From assembly GCA_030063045.1 (NCBI GenBank), contig JAQSEB010000041.1:1357501-1421500 (forward strand): DNA of 64,000 nt. Direction: 5' to 3'. The stretch is from Pratylenchus scribneri (Eukaryota; Nematoda; Chromadorea; Rhabditida; Pratylenchidae). Shown one piece after another: positions 33,402-45,109 of this stretch (the stretch's first letter is position 1; each line of letters begins with the position of its first letter). The translations under genes were made by a program, and so were the position numbers. The notes below the pieces were generated by a model. That model saw only the letters and a list, made by a program, of their open reading frames with translations, did not search any database and was not told where the DNA came from.

Positions 33402-34065
33402 TCATTTTTCACCACTTTCTGCCGCCGCTGGCACATATCCATCGGCTGGGCCTACCGGCGTTTCGTCATAGTCCAAATCTATATGAAAATAGGAATTTGC
33501 CAAATTTGCGACCCAATTTTATTACCTGGGCGGCCGGCATGTGTATGCTTGATCTCCTGGGAAGAATTATTTGGGACTATTTTTCGGAAACATGATGTTC
33601 TAGTGCAACTTTTTCTGTATCCAAAACCGTTCTTTTGGTCATATCTCAAGAAAGAAGCAGCCAATTCTGGAATGCAATATACCCTTTGAAAGCCCTAAAT
33701 GTCCTCTAAGAAGTGGCTTACTTATTGTTTTGAAATGATAAAAAAATGTAGTAAAATAAGCGACTTGCCTCACCCAATCAGAAAATACAAGTTTATTATT
33801 ACACTCAAAGACATATAACTTTTCTAAAGCCTGGATTTTATAAAATTTTAATAGGCAACTTTGTAGAGGACTTTTTGGGTTTACCAATGGTATATTCCCT
33901 TCCCGAATTAGAAATTGCCTCGTTGTTGAAATATAGACCAAAAGAAATGGCCCATGTACTGAAACATTCATCCACTACCGTAATTTGTTTTACCTTTTCC
34001 TTTGGAGGGACCGAATCTTCGTTGACTTTCGACAAATCCGGCACAAATTCCTTTTCGTCAGACAT
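33402..34065 (-). CDS. 59-residue acidic protein, family not recognised
   Basis: Three exons that splice in perfect phase: 33994-34065, 33526-33556 and 33402-33478 (180 nt including TGA). The product starts MSDEKEFVPDLSKVNEDS, continues PPKEKEIKHTHAGRPDLDYD and ends ETPVGPADGYVPAAAESGEK. It is hydrophilic and charged, without signal peptide, and looks intrinsically disordered. The Met-Ser-Asp-Glu-Lys start recalls beta-thymosins, but the LKKTET actin-binding motif is absent, so I do not assign it. The first intron (437 bp) is almost entirely a family B element; the second is 47 bp. Confidence 0.7.
33618..33962. mobile_element. family B foldback element
   Basis: Palindromic element of about 340 bp with ends TTGGTCATATCTCAAGAAAG and ATATAGACCAAAAG. 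Subterminal CCTAAATGTCCTCTAAGAAG recurs inverted near the other end. In the first intron of the 59-residue protein gene. Confidence 0.8.
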
Positions 34066-34636
34066 TGTTATTAGGGAGAACAGCGAAGGAAGGAAAATGG
34101 ATTTTACCAAATGAATGAATTTGAGGCGGAAGAAGGAAATGTGAAAATGGATAGGCTTCATTTTCACATTTAAATACCAATTTATTCCCCCACCTTTGTG
34201 AACATTTCCCCACCCTTTTAGTTTCCATGGAAATCATCAAAAAATTGTCCAAATTAATTGTTGAGTGTGCTTTTTTATTGCGCATGAATACATTAAGTGA
34301 AAAATGTGTTGCTGAGAACAAAAATATGTAAAATAATTACATCTTTGACGGGCAATAAGTATATGGAATAAATTAAAAATGACAAGAATAGGAAAAAATG
34401 AGTTAAATTAAAATTTTTAAAAAAAGATAATTAAATTAAAATTTAAAATCTTTAGTGTATTTATTGATGAGAAAGACGAGATTTAAATTGCGCGGAATGT
34501 GTTTGGAGGTTGGATTAGATCAAAATGGGAATCATCAAGACGGCAAATCCAATCGATATGGGTCTGAGAAGAGAGAAGGCGATTCCCTGATCTGAAATAT
34601 GCCAATAAATTCTAACTGTGACCAAAAAAAGTCCCA
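34066..34636. other. intergenic between the small gene and the ADAM stop
   Basis: No gene recognised. Would contain the ADAM 3' UTR (minus strand) and the promoter of the 59-residue gene. Confidence 0.4.
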
Positions 34637-37600
34637 TCATCTTACATCCAAACTGCTTCCAGCATTCCCAGAATCCGCTGAAGCCGGTGGCTGCACAATA
34701 ACGGCCGAACTGGCTGCCGATCGATAATTGTTGTACGGTGGCATTTGATGGGGCGAATGTTGTTGTTGATGGAGGGGAAAATCATCAATGCCGCCTCCTT
34801 CTGTGAAATAATCAAATAATTCTTGAATACAACCCACGAAACAGGACATTTCAATACATGGGCCATTCATTTGGCCATATCTCGAGAAAGAAGTAACCAA
34901 TTCAGGGAGGCGAAATGCCATTTGAAAGCCCTAAATGTCCGCTAAAAAGTGGTCATGTTTTTGAAATGTTAAAATAATTTGTAAAATGAGCGGTTTTCCC
35001 CCAACAAACAAACTCGGGTTTATTCCATTCAAAGACATGTAACTTTTTCTAAAGCTTGAATATTAATATTTTAAATTAAGCCACTTTTCAGAGGACATTT
35101 AGGGCTTTAAAATGGCATATCGCCTTCCTGAATTGATTGCTTCTTTCTCAAGATTTGGTCAAAAGAAAGGCCCATATATTGTATAAACAGCACCCAATTG
35201 TCCTATTTTGATAGTATGGATTCACCAATTGTCTCGTCCAACTTGCGCATTAGGAGGCTTAAATTTGCCAACCGGGGGCCAACAAAATGATGATGATTGG
35301 CCACTGCCATTTCCTCTTCTTCCCCACCAAAATTGTTCATTGTGCCATCTTCCCTACTTTGCCAATCCAAAACATCATTCTCATTTCGGCCACCAACATA
35401 AATTCCACCACTTGTAAATAGAGAGGAGGCCGTACAATTATGTTGTTTTATGGCCCCATTAATATTTGGCGGCGGTGGCATTGGCTGCATTTGCTGTACA
35501 ATTGTGGCCGATTGTGGGGTCGTTGTTGCTGTAGTGCTGTTGCCGGCGGCCACAGATGATTCGCGCGATTTCAATGAAATTGAGTCGGCCTTAAAAACGG
35601 TATAAATATATACCGTATTTTTTTTATTATTATACCCCCTCCCACCCCTCTAGTAGAAGCCTCTCCCCTGTCTTTTTCGAATAATAGCCAACTTTTGAGG
35701 ATTTTATAGTGTGAAAAAAGTAGAATTTTGCCCCCTTTGGTTATCTCCGAAAAATAAGCCCCGCTCTAATAGAAGCCCTTTCCCTCTAATAATAGCCTCC
35801 TTTGGAGGAACTCTGAAAATAGTAGTCCCCATGGCCACTGATAGAGGAATGTATTTTACCCTCTTCTAATATTTTGGATATTTCAATACCTTGGGCATTC
35901 TTTTTGCCATATCTCAATGAGGCAATTACCAATTCTGGAAGGCGATATACTATTTTAAAGCTCAAATTGTCCTCTAAAAAGTAGCCCAATTTAAATTTTA
36001 TCAAATTCCAGGATTTCAAAAGTGACATGTCTTTGAGTGTAATAAACCCTTATTCGAATTTATTGAGGAAAAGCCGCTTATTTTACAAATTATTTTAATA
36101 TTTCGAAACAATTAAAATGTGCCACTTTTTAGAGGACATTTAGGGCTTCTAAATGGCACATTGCCTTCCTGAATTGGTTACTTCCTTCTCGAGATATGAC
36201 CAAAAGAATGAGTTAGATTTTAGATACAGCAACATCAAATTATTTTACCTCATTTGCCTCCGTGATCCTCTGCAGCGCATCGTAAACTCGTTTGTTTGTT
36301 TTCCGCTTCCTTTTCTCCTCTCGCCAACTTGGCATTTGTCCAAATTTGATGGCCCTTCCGCCATTTTCTTTCCCATCGTTTTCTCCTCCCAATCCATCCA
36401 CATCATCGCCCAAATCCATTTCATCCGCCGATTTGCCATTTTCTCCGGCATTTCTTCGGCCAAATTGATCACCCGGCGAACTCTTTCGGCGGTAGAAAAG
36501 CAAAAGGCAGGTGAGAAGGAGCAACAAGAGTAGGCCGACCAGCAGAAGAATGGCCAAAAGTGTGGCAGTTTCCAGGGCACGGCCTCCAAATCTGCTACCG
36601 GGATTGGTGGATGGCGGCAAAAATGAAATAAAATCGGACGAAAAGCCTCGTGTCGCGGCCACCGCCGTCAACTCCGTCCTTTTAACCGAAGGTGACCGTA
36701 AATCGCATGCGGCCCCAGTCCATCCATCGAAGCAAAGGCATTGCCGTGTGCTGGTGCAATCTCCATGGCCGGAACATTGCAGGGCCAAATTGTTGGTGGG
36801 ACATTGGACCGGGGGTGACACTTGTGCCAAGGGTAGGCACACGGAATGGAGGCAAATTCGCCCAGGGCCACATCCGGTCCCATCTTGGACCAGTCCATTT
36901 GGCGAATTGGTGACCACCCTTCAAAATGTGGGAGGGCAAATGAATGTGCATTTATTAGAAGAAAGAGGGGGGATTTGCCCCAACTTGACGCCGACCCAAC
37001 TTAGCGCCGTTTAAAATAACTCACCAAGGAGTGAACCAATTTTGGTGATTTTATTATCAAATTAAAGAACAGACTTTTGGCTATCAAATGAAATTAATTT
37101 TATTTAAATTGGTTTAGAATTAACAGAGTTATGACCAAAAAACCGATGGCCATTTTGCTAATCAATAGTAAAGGTCATTTAAGGGTACAACTCCATTAAT
37201 TCTGAGTCAATTTAAATAAAAATTAATTTCATTTGATAGCCAAAAGTCTGCTCTTTAATTTGATACTAAATTCACCAAAATTGGTTCACTCCTTGCTGAA
37301 TTATTATAAAAAGCGTCAAATTGGGCTGTTCCCAAGAGGAGTTGATCTACTAACTTGCATTGAACCGTCTTTTTGCCCTGGCTGAATTGTAACGAAAATG
37401 AGGTGGAGGAATTGGCCAGTGCCGTTGGGCTTGCCGCTCCCTCTCGACAATGCAAAAGTCCGCATCTGACATTCTCCGGGGCACATTCCACAAATCGGCC
37501 TTCCCCATCTCGACCACAATTTCCATATTCAACGGCACGTCCATTGTGCTCAAAGCAAAGGGAATCGGCGAGTCGGGCGCCTAGGATAATAATTCAATAA

Positions 37601-40600
37601 GTTTATGAATTTTTCATGAATTTAATTCATCCAAACCCAATTAAATCCCAAAATAGGACAATTCAGTACCTTCTTGAGTATCGAGTTCATTCTTTTTAGC
37701 TATATCTCGAGAAGGAAGTAATGAATCTAAGAAGGTTATATGCCAATTTAAAGCCCTATATGTCCTCTAAAAAGTGGCTTTTCTAATGTCTTTTCTAAAA
37801 GTTTTTGAAATTTTAAGCAATTTGGAAAATAAGCGGCTTTTACCCCAACAAAAATTTGGGTTTATTCCATTCAAAGATATGTAACTTATGTAACTTTTTT
37901 AATGCCTGGATTTATAAAATTTTAAAATGGCCTCTTTATAGAGGACACTTTAGGCTTTGCATCGGTATATTGTCTTCTCAAATTGGTAATCTCCTCGTTG
38001 AGATATACGCGCCAATAACAAATGCAGGCTATACAATAGAAGATTTCTAAATTATTCTTTTGGTCATATCTCTTGAAGGAAGCAACCAATTCAGGAAGGC
38101 TATATGCCATTTGAAAGCCCTAAATGTCCTCTAAAAAGTGGCTTTTCTAATTGTTTTTGAAATGATAAAAAATTTGTAAAATGAGTGGCTTTTTCTACAA
38201 CAAAAATTCGGATTTATTGTTAAAGCGATTTAAAAAATTCTAGTCTTTCCATCATTAAATTAAAAATTTAAAAAATTATTTATATCATTATAGAGAGAAT
38301 TTTCTCCTCTTTCAAACCATATTAAGATCACCAAAATCGGTTCATAATCTTGATGTATTATAAAGTTTCTAAAAATATTTGGATATGAACCAAGGAAGGG
38401 GAATACTGGGTGAAGAGAAGATGCCTTTAGGACGCTTTGATTCATTTTCTCGTTGATTAAAGAAAGGAGAAAAAGTACGGTAGCCGAAACGCCTTTGACA
38501 GCAAGCAGCAGCTTCAGGATGAATTGCCTTGAGGGTATATTCTTCCCCTTCCTTTCTTTTAAAGAAGATTGTCTCTGTGTTAGCCAATTTGAAGCCACCA
38601 TCTTTGGACACTCATAACTTCCTTCAATCCTAACCGTTCTTGGTGATCTTGATATGATTTGATAGAGAAGAAAATCCTCTATCCTTTGATATAAATAATG
38701 TTCCATAATTCTTTTTTACTAAACAAATTATTGGAATTTAAATAAACTAAACTTGCTGGGAGAGGGAATTGATAATTGTGTAGAATTTTTCATAGGAGCA
38801 GATATTCAATTTTCGGTATTCAATTGACCTCTCAACCCTCTGCTGGTATCCCACCTTGTCCCCATAATTGACGGCATTGTGCCTCCCCATCGGCGCATTC
38901 CCCTTGCCAACATTGTCCATTGCCGCCCAACCCACATTGTGTGCCATCCATTAAATGTTCATCCTCCGGGCAATCCCCGCCATTCCCATCGCATCTTTCA
39001 GCCAAATCGCAAACTGAACGCGATTGACGGCAAAAATGGCCGGCGGGCCGAAATTGGCAACGATCGCAACAAAGTTGATGGGCTAAAAAGAAAAGGGGGG
39101 AATTGAAAAGAAATGTGTAGGTCCCAACTTGACGCCGTTTAAAATAACCCATCAAGGACTGAATAAATTTTGATGATTTTAATATCAAATTAAAGAGCAG
39201 ACATTTGGCTAGCAAATGATATTAATTTTATTTAAATTGATTCAGAATTAGTGGAGTTATGTCCAAAAAATCATTGAAAATTGCGCTAATCCATAGTAAA
39301 AGTTAATTTTAAATGGTTTTTGGCCATAACTCCATCAATTCTAAACCAATTTAAATAACATTGATATAATTTTATAGCCAAAAGTGTACTCTTTAATTTG
39401 ATACTAAAATCATCAAAATAGGTCCACACCTTGATTACTTATTTCAATCGGCGCCAAGTTGGGTCGTTCCCACAAAGAAAATTGAGGAAATTTAATAAAA
39501 AATAAATAAATAAAAATCAAATTAATGTAGCAAAAATAAAAACGAACAAGCACACTGGGCATGGGGTCGAAGGCGGCAAGTGTGCGGATCACAACACGGA
39601 TCTTGGCATTGATCCCTTCGGCCACAGTCGCATTCCTCCTCCCCGTCCAGCTGGCCATTGCCGCAGAGGAGGAGACGGGTGGATGGATGAAGGGGACGGG
39701 CAAAAAGGCATTGCAAATTTGGGCTGGGATGTTCGGTTTTGGCCAGCAAACGAGCCGATGAACAAGCCGAAAAATGGATTGGAAGGAAATTGGCAGAAGA
39801 AGAATTTGGGGGAGAACTGCAAAAAATACAGAAAATGAATTTTTGGAAAGCATTTCGGACCCAAAATTGTCGGACATGAGGCATTGTTGATGGGCACAAC
39901 CGCATTCAGTGTGGTCATGATCAATGCCAAGGATATGGCCAAGTGTGTGGGCCAATGCAATTCCGGTTTGGGTGGGGCCAAATGGCCCAGGGATCTGAAG
40001 AGGCGAAATAAATTAGATGGATGGAAGGGAAAATGCCAAAAATGATGGATGGAAAGGAAGTAAAATTGATAAAAATCTATAAAAATGTCAAAATAGAGAA
40101 GGAAATAGTGCTTATTCATGCCATCGTAAATGGCCACTTTTAAAGTGGCAAAAATGGAAAGGAAAGAAGGCAAAGAATTAATCGGAACCGAGGCCATTCT
40201 TCTGTCCATATCTCGAGAAGGAAGCAACCAATTCAGGAAGGCGATATGCCATTTGAAAGCCCTTAATGTCCTCTAAAAAGTGGCTCTTCTAATTATTTTT
40301 TAAATATAAAAACAATTTGTTAAATTAGCGGATTTTCCTCACTCAATCAAAAAATGTGTTTATTACACTCAAATAAATGTAACTTTTTAGTAAGCTTAGA
40401 TTTCATAAAATTAAAAATGGCCACTTTTTAGAGGACATTTTGGCTTTCAAATAGCATATCGCCTTCCTGAATTGGCAATTGCCTCGTTGAGATATCGGTC
40501 AAAACTCAGGTACTAAAATTTCCCCCAATGAAGAATAATGAAGAGGATTAGGCCAAAAATATTAAAAATATTTTGGGATTAGTACAAAATAAAATTGATT

Positions 40601-42946
40601 TGGCCGACCTGCACTAAGCCAACGGCCCTATTTGTGCAGACAGAATCCGGCACAGCGGCCATAGTTGTTGTCGAATTGTTGGCCAACTTTGTGCCGGTCA
40701 TCAAAATTGTTGCGTCCTTTTCCTCGCCATAAAGCTGTCCGGTTGCATAATCCAACACGGCATCCAACATTTGGCCATCATTTGAGGCTTTAGGGCCAAT
40801 CTTTTGGCCATCGGAATCGGAGGACCACAATTCCAGCAGGGAAATTGCCAATCGAACATTTAGGCCTCGACGAAGTAACAAATCCGCAAAATTCAACACA
40901 TTCAACGAATATTCGACGGCCTTTTGGCGACTCAAATTGAAATGGCGCATCTATGGGAAACATTCATACACATTTTAAAGGGAAATAAAGGAAACGTACC
41001 ATGTCCAAATCGGCAATTAAGGCCAAATCGAGGTACAATTTTTGGCTACCCTTTTGTTCTCCCCTTCGCCTTTTTCGCCTCCTTCCATGCAAATTTCGGC
41101 CACCCTCCTCCAATCGTGCCCCATTTGTTTGCATTCCGCATTTTCCAATGCTTTCGGCCATTTCGGCACGGAAAAGCACGTGGGGATGCCGCCTTCCCCG
41201 GTCACCGCCCTCCAATGGCCAAATGCCCAGGGCGCTTCCGTTGGCAAAGGCCAAAACGCCCCAGAGGCCATTGCAAGTGGACAATGCCACCATGGAGCCG
41301 GGTTCGCCGGCGATTGAACCCTGTGAATTGGAATGTGGCAATGGTGGAATGATAATGGGGGAAAGGAGGCACCTGATAGAAGCAATTCTCGATGGCATCT
41401 CCCTCCAATTCCGTTGGCCCAGTGCCTTCTGGCTGTATCTTTAATTTATTAATAAATTCCAGAAATAATCCTCCATTCCTATTATTTAGAATAAGAATCA
41501 AAAATCAGAATTAAAAACAGAATAAAACTTAAAAAATCAGAATAAAATTCGAATAGTTAAAAATCAGCCTTCTTTTTTAATTGCTTATAAATCCTAAATA
41601 AAGTGTTCATTATGAAAAATTACGGAACCTTATTTATGTCAAAAGATAGAGGATTTTCTCCTCTTTCAAACGTTATCAAGATCATCAATAATGGTTTAGA
41701 TTGAAGGAAGTTATGAGTGCGTAAAAATGATGGCCTCAAATTGGGTTAAGCGCTCATTAATTCCAAATAAAATGTTCAATTTGAAATATTGAACATTATT
41801 TATATCAAAAGATAGGTAATTTTCCGCTGTATCAAAAGATAACAAGATCATCAATAATGTTTAGGATTTTAGGGAGTTTTAATATGCAAAGTTGATGGCC
41901 TCAAATTAGGTTAAGCACTCATTTAAACCCAAATAAAATGTTAAAATTGAAAAATTTCGGATCCTTATTTATATCAAAAGATAGGCAATTTTCCGCTCTA
42001 TCAAATGATATCAAGATCAACTATAATGGTTTGGATTGAAAGGAGTTAAGAATGCGCAAAATGGTGGCCTCGAATGGAAGAGAAAGGGGACAAAGGGAAT
42101 AATAGATTAACAATGATGTGCCCTCAAGGCAAATTCCTCTTGGCTGATTGATTGATAAATGGAAAGGAAAATGCTCCCGATACCGTACTTTTCTTTTCCT
42201 TTAATCAAAGAATGAGCCGCCGTTCAACGTGCCTGAGGCATTTATTCGCTCCAACTAATCCATGTTTGAGGGCAAGATTTTTGAATGCTTATAAATCATT
42301 AAGGAATTAACCGATTTTGGCGATTTTGGTATGGTTTAATAGAGTGGAAAACGCTGTATCTAATGATATAAAAAATTTTTTGTAAATAATTAAATTGAAA
42401 GGAGAAAAACGAGAAATTAAGAAACAAAACAAATTTAGAAAAGGCAGAATTGCAAATCAGAATAACAAAAAATTTAAAAAGAATTAACAATTAATTAATC
42501 AGAATTTCAAAATTTCCCCCACAACCAACTTCTCTCAATCTACTTTTGGCCGCCAACAAATGTTCATTCAATGTTAGGCTCAAACGTAGCCTTTGATTGG
42601 GGTAGAAGAAAATGCTGTTAACACGCAATCCAAACGTGACTTGACGAAAATGTTGGGCCGGTGTTGCATTCAGGAAATATTCACGCGTATCGATGCCCAT
42701 TCGCTCGCGCGATTTATCGCGTACTTGGAATGGGTGGATGATCTGTGGATTAAGGAGGGATTTGGTGCTGAAACAAAACACGTTTGGCACCTCATATGTG
42801 CCCTCCTTCAACTGATCAATGAACCGTTTGTTGGCCTGGGAGTGCCGAAGTGAATTGCTGGCAAATGCCAACGTGGGTATCCAGCGGAAATTATTGACAA
42901 ATGCCAAAGGATGTATTGTGAATATTAAAATGAGAAGGAAAAGCAT
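34637..42946 (-). CDS. unc-71: ADAM-family transmembrane protein with inactive protease site (UNC-71/ADM-1-like)
   Basis: Signal peptide at ATG 42944-42946 (MLFLLILIFTIHPLAFVNN) and prodomain with ENCFYQ/GSIAGEPGS and STCNGLWG. A furin-type HGRRRKRRR site follows, then the metalloprotease-like domain from KLYLDLALIADLDM. The zinc motif reads AHTLGHILGIDHD at about 39915-39955: the His ligands remain but the catalytic Glu is Thr. Next are a disintegrin domain (LCGNGQLDGEEECDCG, CCDPHTC, HLMDGTQC), a Cys-rich domain (about 37340-37580), an EGF module (CSGHGDCTSTRQCLCFDGWT), one TM helix (LLAILLLVGLLLLLLLTCLL) and a cytoplasmic tail with PPPP and poly-acidic stretches ending at 34637. In C. elegans UNC-71 is a catalytically inactive ADAM that guides motor axons and sex myoblasts; a similar adhesive role is inferred. 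About twelve exons, most introns carrying foldback elements. Confidence 0.88.
34862..35180. mobile_element. family B element in ADAM intron
   Basis: Ends TTGGCCATATCTCGAGAAAG and TTCTTTCTCAAGATTTGGTC; CCTAAATGTCCGCTAAAAAG near one end and CACTTTTCAGAGGACATTTA near the other. Confidence 0.82.
35590..35850. repeat. small palindrome plus TAGAAGCCC-type repeats
   Basis: ACGGTATAAATATATACCGT is a perfect-arm palindrome at 35599-35618. It is followed by repeats of CTCTAGTAGAAGCCTCTCCC / CTCTAATAATAGCCTCC. Possibly a separate small transposable element within the ADAM intron. Confidence 0.45.
35862..36212. mobile_element. family B element in ADAM intron
   Basis: Ends TTTGCCATATCTCAATGAGG and TTCTCGAGATATGACCAAAAG; TTTTTAGAGGACATTTAGGG in the right arm. 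About 350 bp. Confidence 0.82.
36995..37325. mobile_element. family A foldback element without satellite
   Basis: 331-bp near-palindrome with terminal CCCAACTTAGCGCCGTTT and AAAAGCGTCAAATTGGG. The arms TTAAAGAACAGACTTTTGGC and GCCAAAAGTCTGCTCTTTAA pair exactly. Loop of about 50 bp. In an ADAM intron. Confidence 0.88.
37690..38010. mobile_element. family B element in ADAM intron
   Basis: Ends TAGCTATATCTCGAGAAGGA and CTCGTTGAGATATACGCGCC, with CCTATATGTCCTCTAAAAAG and TTTATAGAGGACACTTTAGG in opposite arms. Confidence 0.75.
38055..38235. mobile_element. family B half-element
   Basis: TTTTGGTCATATCTCTTGAA, then AGCCCTAAATGTCCTCTAAA. Only one arm is present; the other is replaced by the family D element that starts next to it. 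Confidence 0.7.
38236..38715. mobile_element. family D foldback element
   Basis: The left arm AGAGAGAATTTTCTCCTCTT, CAAACCATATTAAGATCACC pairs with the right arm GGTGATCTTGATATGATTTG, AGAGAAGAAAATCCTCTATC. The core (CCGTACTTTTTCTCC-, reversed) also occurs at 42110-42240. A 148-residue minus-strand frame across it has no family resemblance. Confidence 0.7.
39123..39463. mobile_element. family A foldback element without satellite
   Basis: 341-bp near-palindrome with ends CCCAACTTGACGCCGTTT and GGCGCCAAGTTGGG, arms ATTAAAGAGCAGACATTTGG / TAGCCAAAAGTGTACTCTTTA. In the ADAM intron inside the disintegrin region. Confidence 0.88.
40203..40505. mobile_element. family B element in ADAM intron
   Basis: Ends CCATATCTCGAGAAGGAAGC and TTGAGATATCGGTCAAAA, with AATGTCCTCTAAAAAGTGGC and CCACTTTTTAGAGGACATTT as pairing arms. 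Confidence 0.82.
41590..42400. repeat. tandem repeat of about 175 bp derived from family D
   Basis: Nearly three head-to-tail copies (41600-42075): AAAAGATAGAGGATTTTCTC / AAAAGATAGGTAATTTTCCG / AAAAGATAGGCAATTTTCCG each followed by CAAGATCATCAATAATGG-type text and GATGGCCTCAAATT. Then the family D core (CCGTACTTTTCTTTTCC) and another arm at 42300-42370. In the first ADAM intron. Confidence 0.8.
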
Positions 42947-45109
42947 TGCTTAACTGGCCGGCTGAAAGGGATTTGTGGAAATGTGGCCCCAAATGAGGAG
43001 GAAAAGCCGAAGAAAGCGAGGAGGGGATTTGGGTGGACAAATGAGGGTTTTGGGTGAGGAATAATGTTGGGAAATTGGCAGAAAAGCGAGGGTGGACTGG
43101 AAAGGCCGAGGGTTACTCTCCGGCGAAGGACGCCGCCATCCACCACCATTGAATGGAATGGACACGACCGTCTCGGCTCTAGTCTCCGGGTTGTGGGCGA
43201 AGGAGGCCGAATGGACCAGAAAATGACCGGCAGCCACAGCCCACAGAGCAGTGAAAGGGGCGCTCCATAGAATGGTGGTGGCAGAAAATGTGCCCCACAA
43301 ATTCCCTCTTCTTCAAAGCCTTATATCCTCATCAAAACCCAATGGTCCCCCTCCTCTTTTGCGCCTCTCATATTCCAGCAATGCGCACTGCGCGGTGCGC
43401 AACATAAAATGCGGGCCGAAAGCTTTGGGCAGCGGGAAAAGTGGGTGTGAAATTGAAAGTGAGAATCGGATTTTTCCATTATTCCCTCTTGATTTTGACC
43501 CCTAAGAAGCCTTCGGGTATTAGATTCTTGCTTTTCAAGTTTTATTCTATCTTTTGTATAAATTAAATCAAATTTCCATTATTATTAAGGTAGTGGAACC
43601 AAAAAATATCCAAGATTTACATTTAATCTTGCGCAACTATGTAAAATTGGGATACGGTGGTGAAAATTTCCATTCCATCTTTTTTTTAAATTAAATTAAT
43701 ATTTACAATTTGGCATAATGTTTAAATATGAAGACAATATGTCATTTTGAGAAAATAAAATAAAAACTCGAGATCGCCGCACCGAACAATATTCTTGAAA
43801 TCCGGCAAATTCCGGCTTATTATCAATCACCACAATTTACTTAAAAACAAATAAACTGATGAATATTCCGGAATGGAGGCTCCTTCCTCTCTGTTGAACA
43901 GAATTGCTAATTTACGTTTTCCCTCATTCTTTTTAAAATCGATATCGATCTAGCATATTTTTTTGTCAAATTCATCGGAATTTTTTAATTTACATAAATG
44001 CATTTTATGCGTGAAATGAAACAAGAAACAGCTTCAAAGGATCGGCCACAAGGTTAAATTAAAATTTGATAGATTTTCTATAAATTTTTATTCAGATATC
44101 AATACAATTTTCACAACAAGGCATTATCGGGATTTACGGTTTGGTTTCCTTCATTTTTTTAAAATTGTTCCCCAATTAACACTTTCCTATACCCCCAAGA
44201 TTCGCTTTCCGTTCCGTCCCCCAACAATTCTTCTTCTTTCCAACAACTTCCCTTCACATCCACATCTGACCCCCCACCCCATTCCAACCCTTCCATCTTC
44301 TTTCTTCCCTTCAGTTCCAGCCATCCATCTATCCATCCATTCGGTCGACCGACCCCCAGTCCTCCCCTCCCTTTCCTCCTTTCTCCAAGCCCTCTTCCCC
44401 CAGTCTTCGCTCCGGGCTCTGTGCAGCAGTGAATTGAAGGGCGGAAAGCAGCTCTTTCGTCCTTCCTCCCTTCCCATTTGCCCCCAACCACCCAATTCTT
44501 CCCTTCACATTCCGCCTCCCTTCATCCCACCCGGCTCCGCCAGCCCCCACACTAAAATCGATAATACTACCCCCTTTTTACTTCCACTCCTCTTTTCCAT
44601 CCTTCTTCCCTTCATCCATCCGTCCCTTCTTTCCATTTTCGCCATCGTCTCGTCAGGCCGCCGGCCTCCGCCCTCGCTCCTTTCGTTTCGTCCTTTGCCT
44701 CCTCCCTTCCTTTTTCTACCATTTGCCCCCTCGCCCCACCATTCCTCCCTTCGTCCTTTCATTTTGTGCCCCCACGGCCAGTCTTTGCCTTCCTTCCTTC
44801 TTCTTCCTTTGCCCTTCCGACCCTCCCTTCTTTCCATTCTCAACTTCCCCTTCCCTTCCCTTTATTCCTTTGGGGGCAAAGGAGAAAGGACAGAGGACAG
44901 CTCGGCTCCTTTTTATCCCCTCCTGCCTCCTTTGGTCTTGGCCACATTTTTCCATTTATTTCCTTGTTGCCTCGACAAGATGATCAGCAGTCAGCACAAT
45001 TTAAATTTACTGATCCATTTAAGGTGCTCATTCTAATTAAGTGGTGGAAAGGGTGCTAAAATAATAAAATAAGGCAACAAAATTATATTTAAAACATCGA
45101 AAACACAAA
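42947..45109. other. divergent intergenic region between ADAM and SOX-like genes
   Basis: About 2.1 kb shared upstream region of two divergently transcribed genes. 42950-43450 is comparatively GC-rich with a GCGCACTGCGCGGTGCGC palindrome-like stretch at 43383-43400. 43500-44150 is AT-rich. 44190-44960 is an extreme pyrimidine tract. Long frames here (for example 43300-42950 minus) have no family resemblance and are not called. Confidence 0.5.
44190..44960 (+). promoter_or_regulatory. 770-bp polypyrimidine-rich tract upstream of the SOX-like gene
   Basis: Almost pure C/T with only scattered A and G: runs such as CTTCCTCCCTTCCCATTTGC and CTTTGCCTTCCTTCCTTCTT. Strong strand asymmetry gives long artefactual frames on both strands. 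It could form triplex DNA or be a purine-rich minus-strand leader. Confidence 0.6.

Noticed and set aside
33402..34065. Beta-thymosin
   Set aside because: Only the first residues resemble it; the central actin-binding LKKTET-type motif is missing.
36511..37014. 167-residue plus-strand frame
   Set aside because: Antisense shadow of the ADAM EGF/transmembrane exon.
40924..41444. Long overlapping plus-strand frames of 140-147 residues
   Set aside because: Antisense to the ADAM prodomain exon; the minus-strand frame carries the recognisable family motifs.
42950..43300. 116-residue minus-strand frame upstream of the ADAM start
   Set aside because: Ends at a stop just before the signal-peptide ATG and has no family resemblance; more likely 5' leader.
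44187..45059. Several long frames (up to 200 residues) on both strands
   Set aside because: Consequence of the pyrimidine tract, which lacks stops in several frames.
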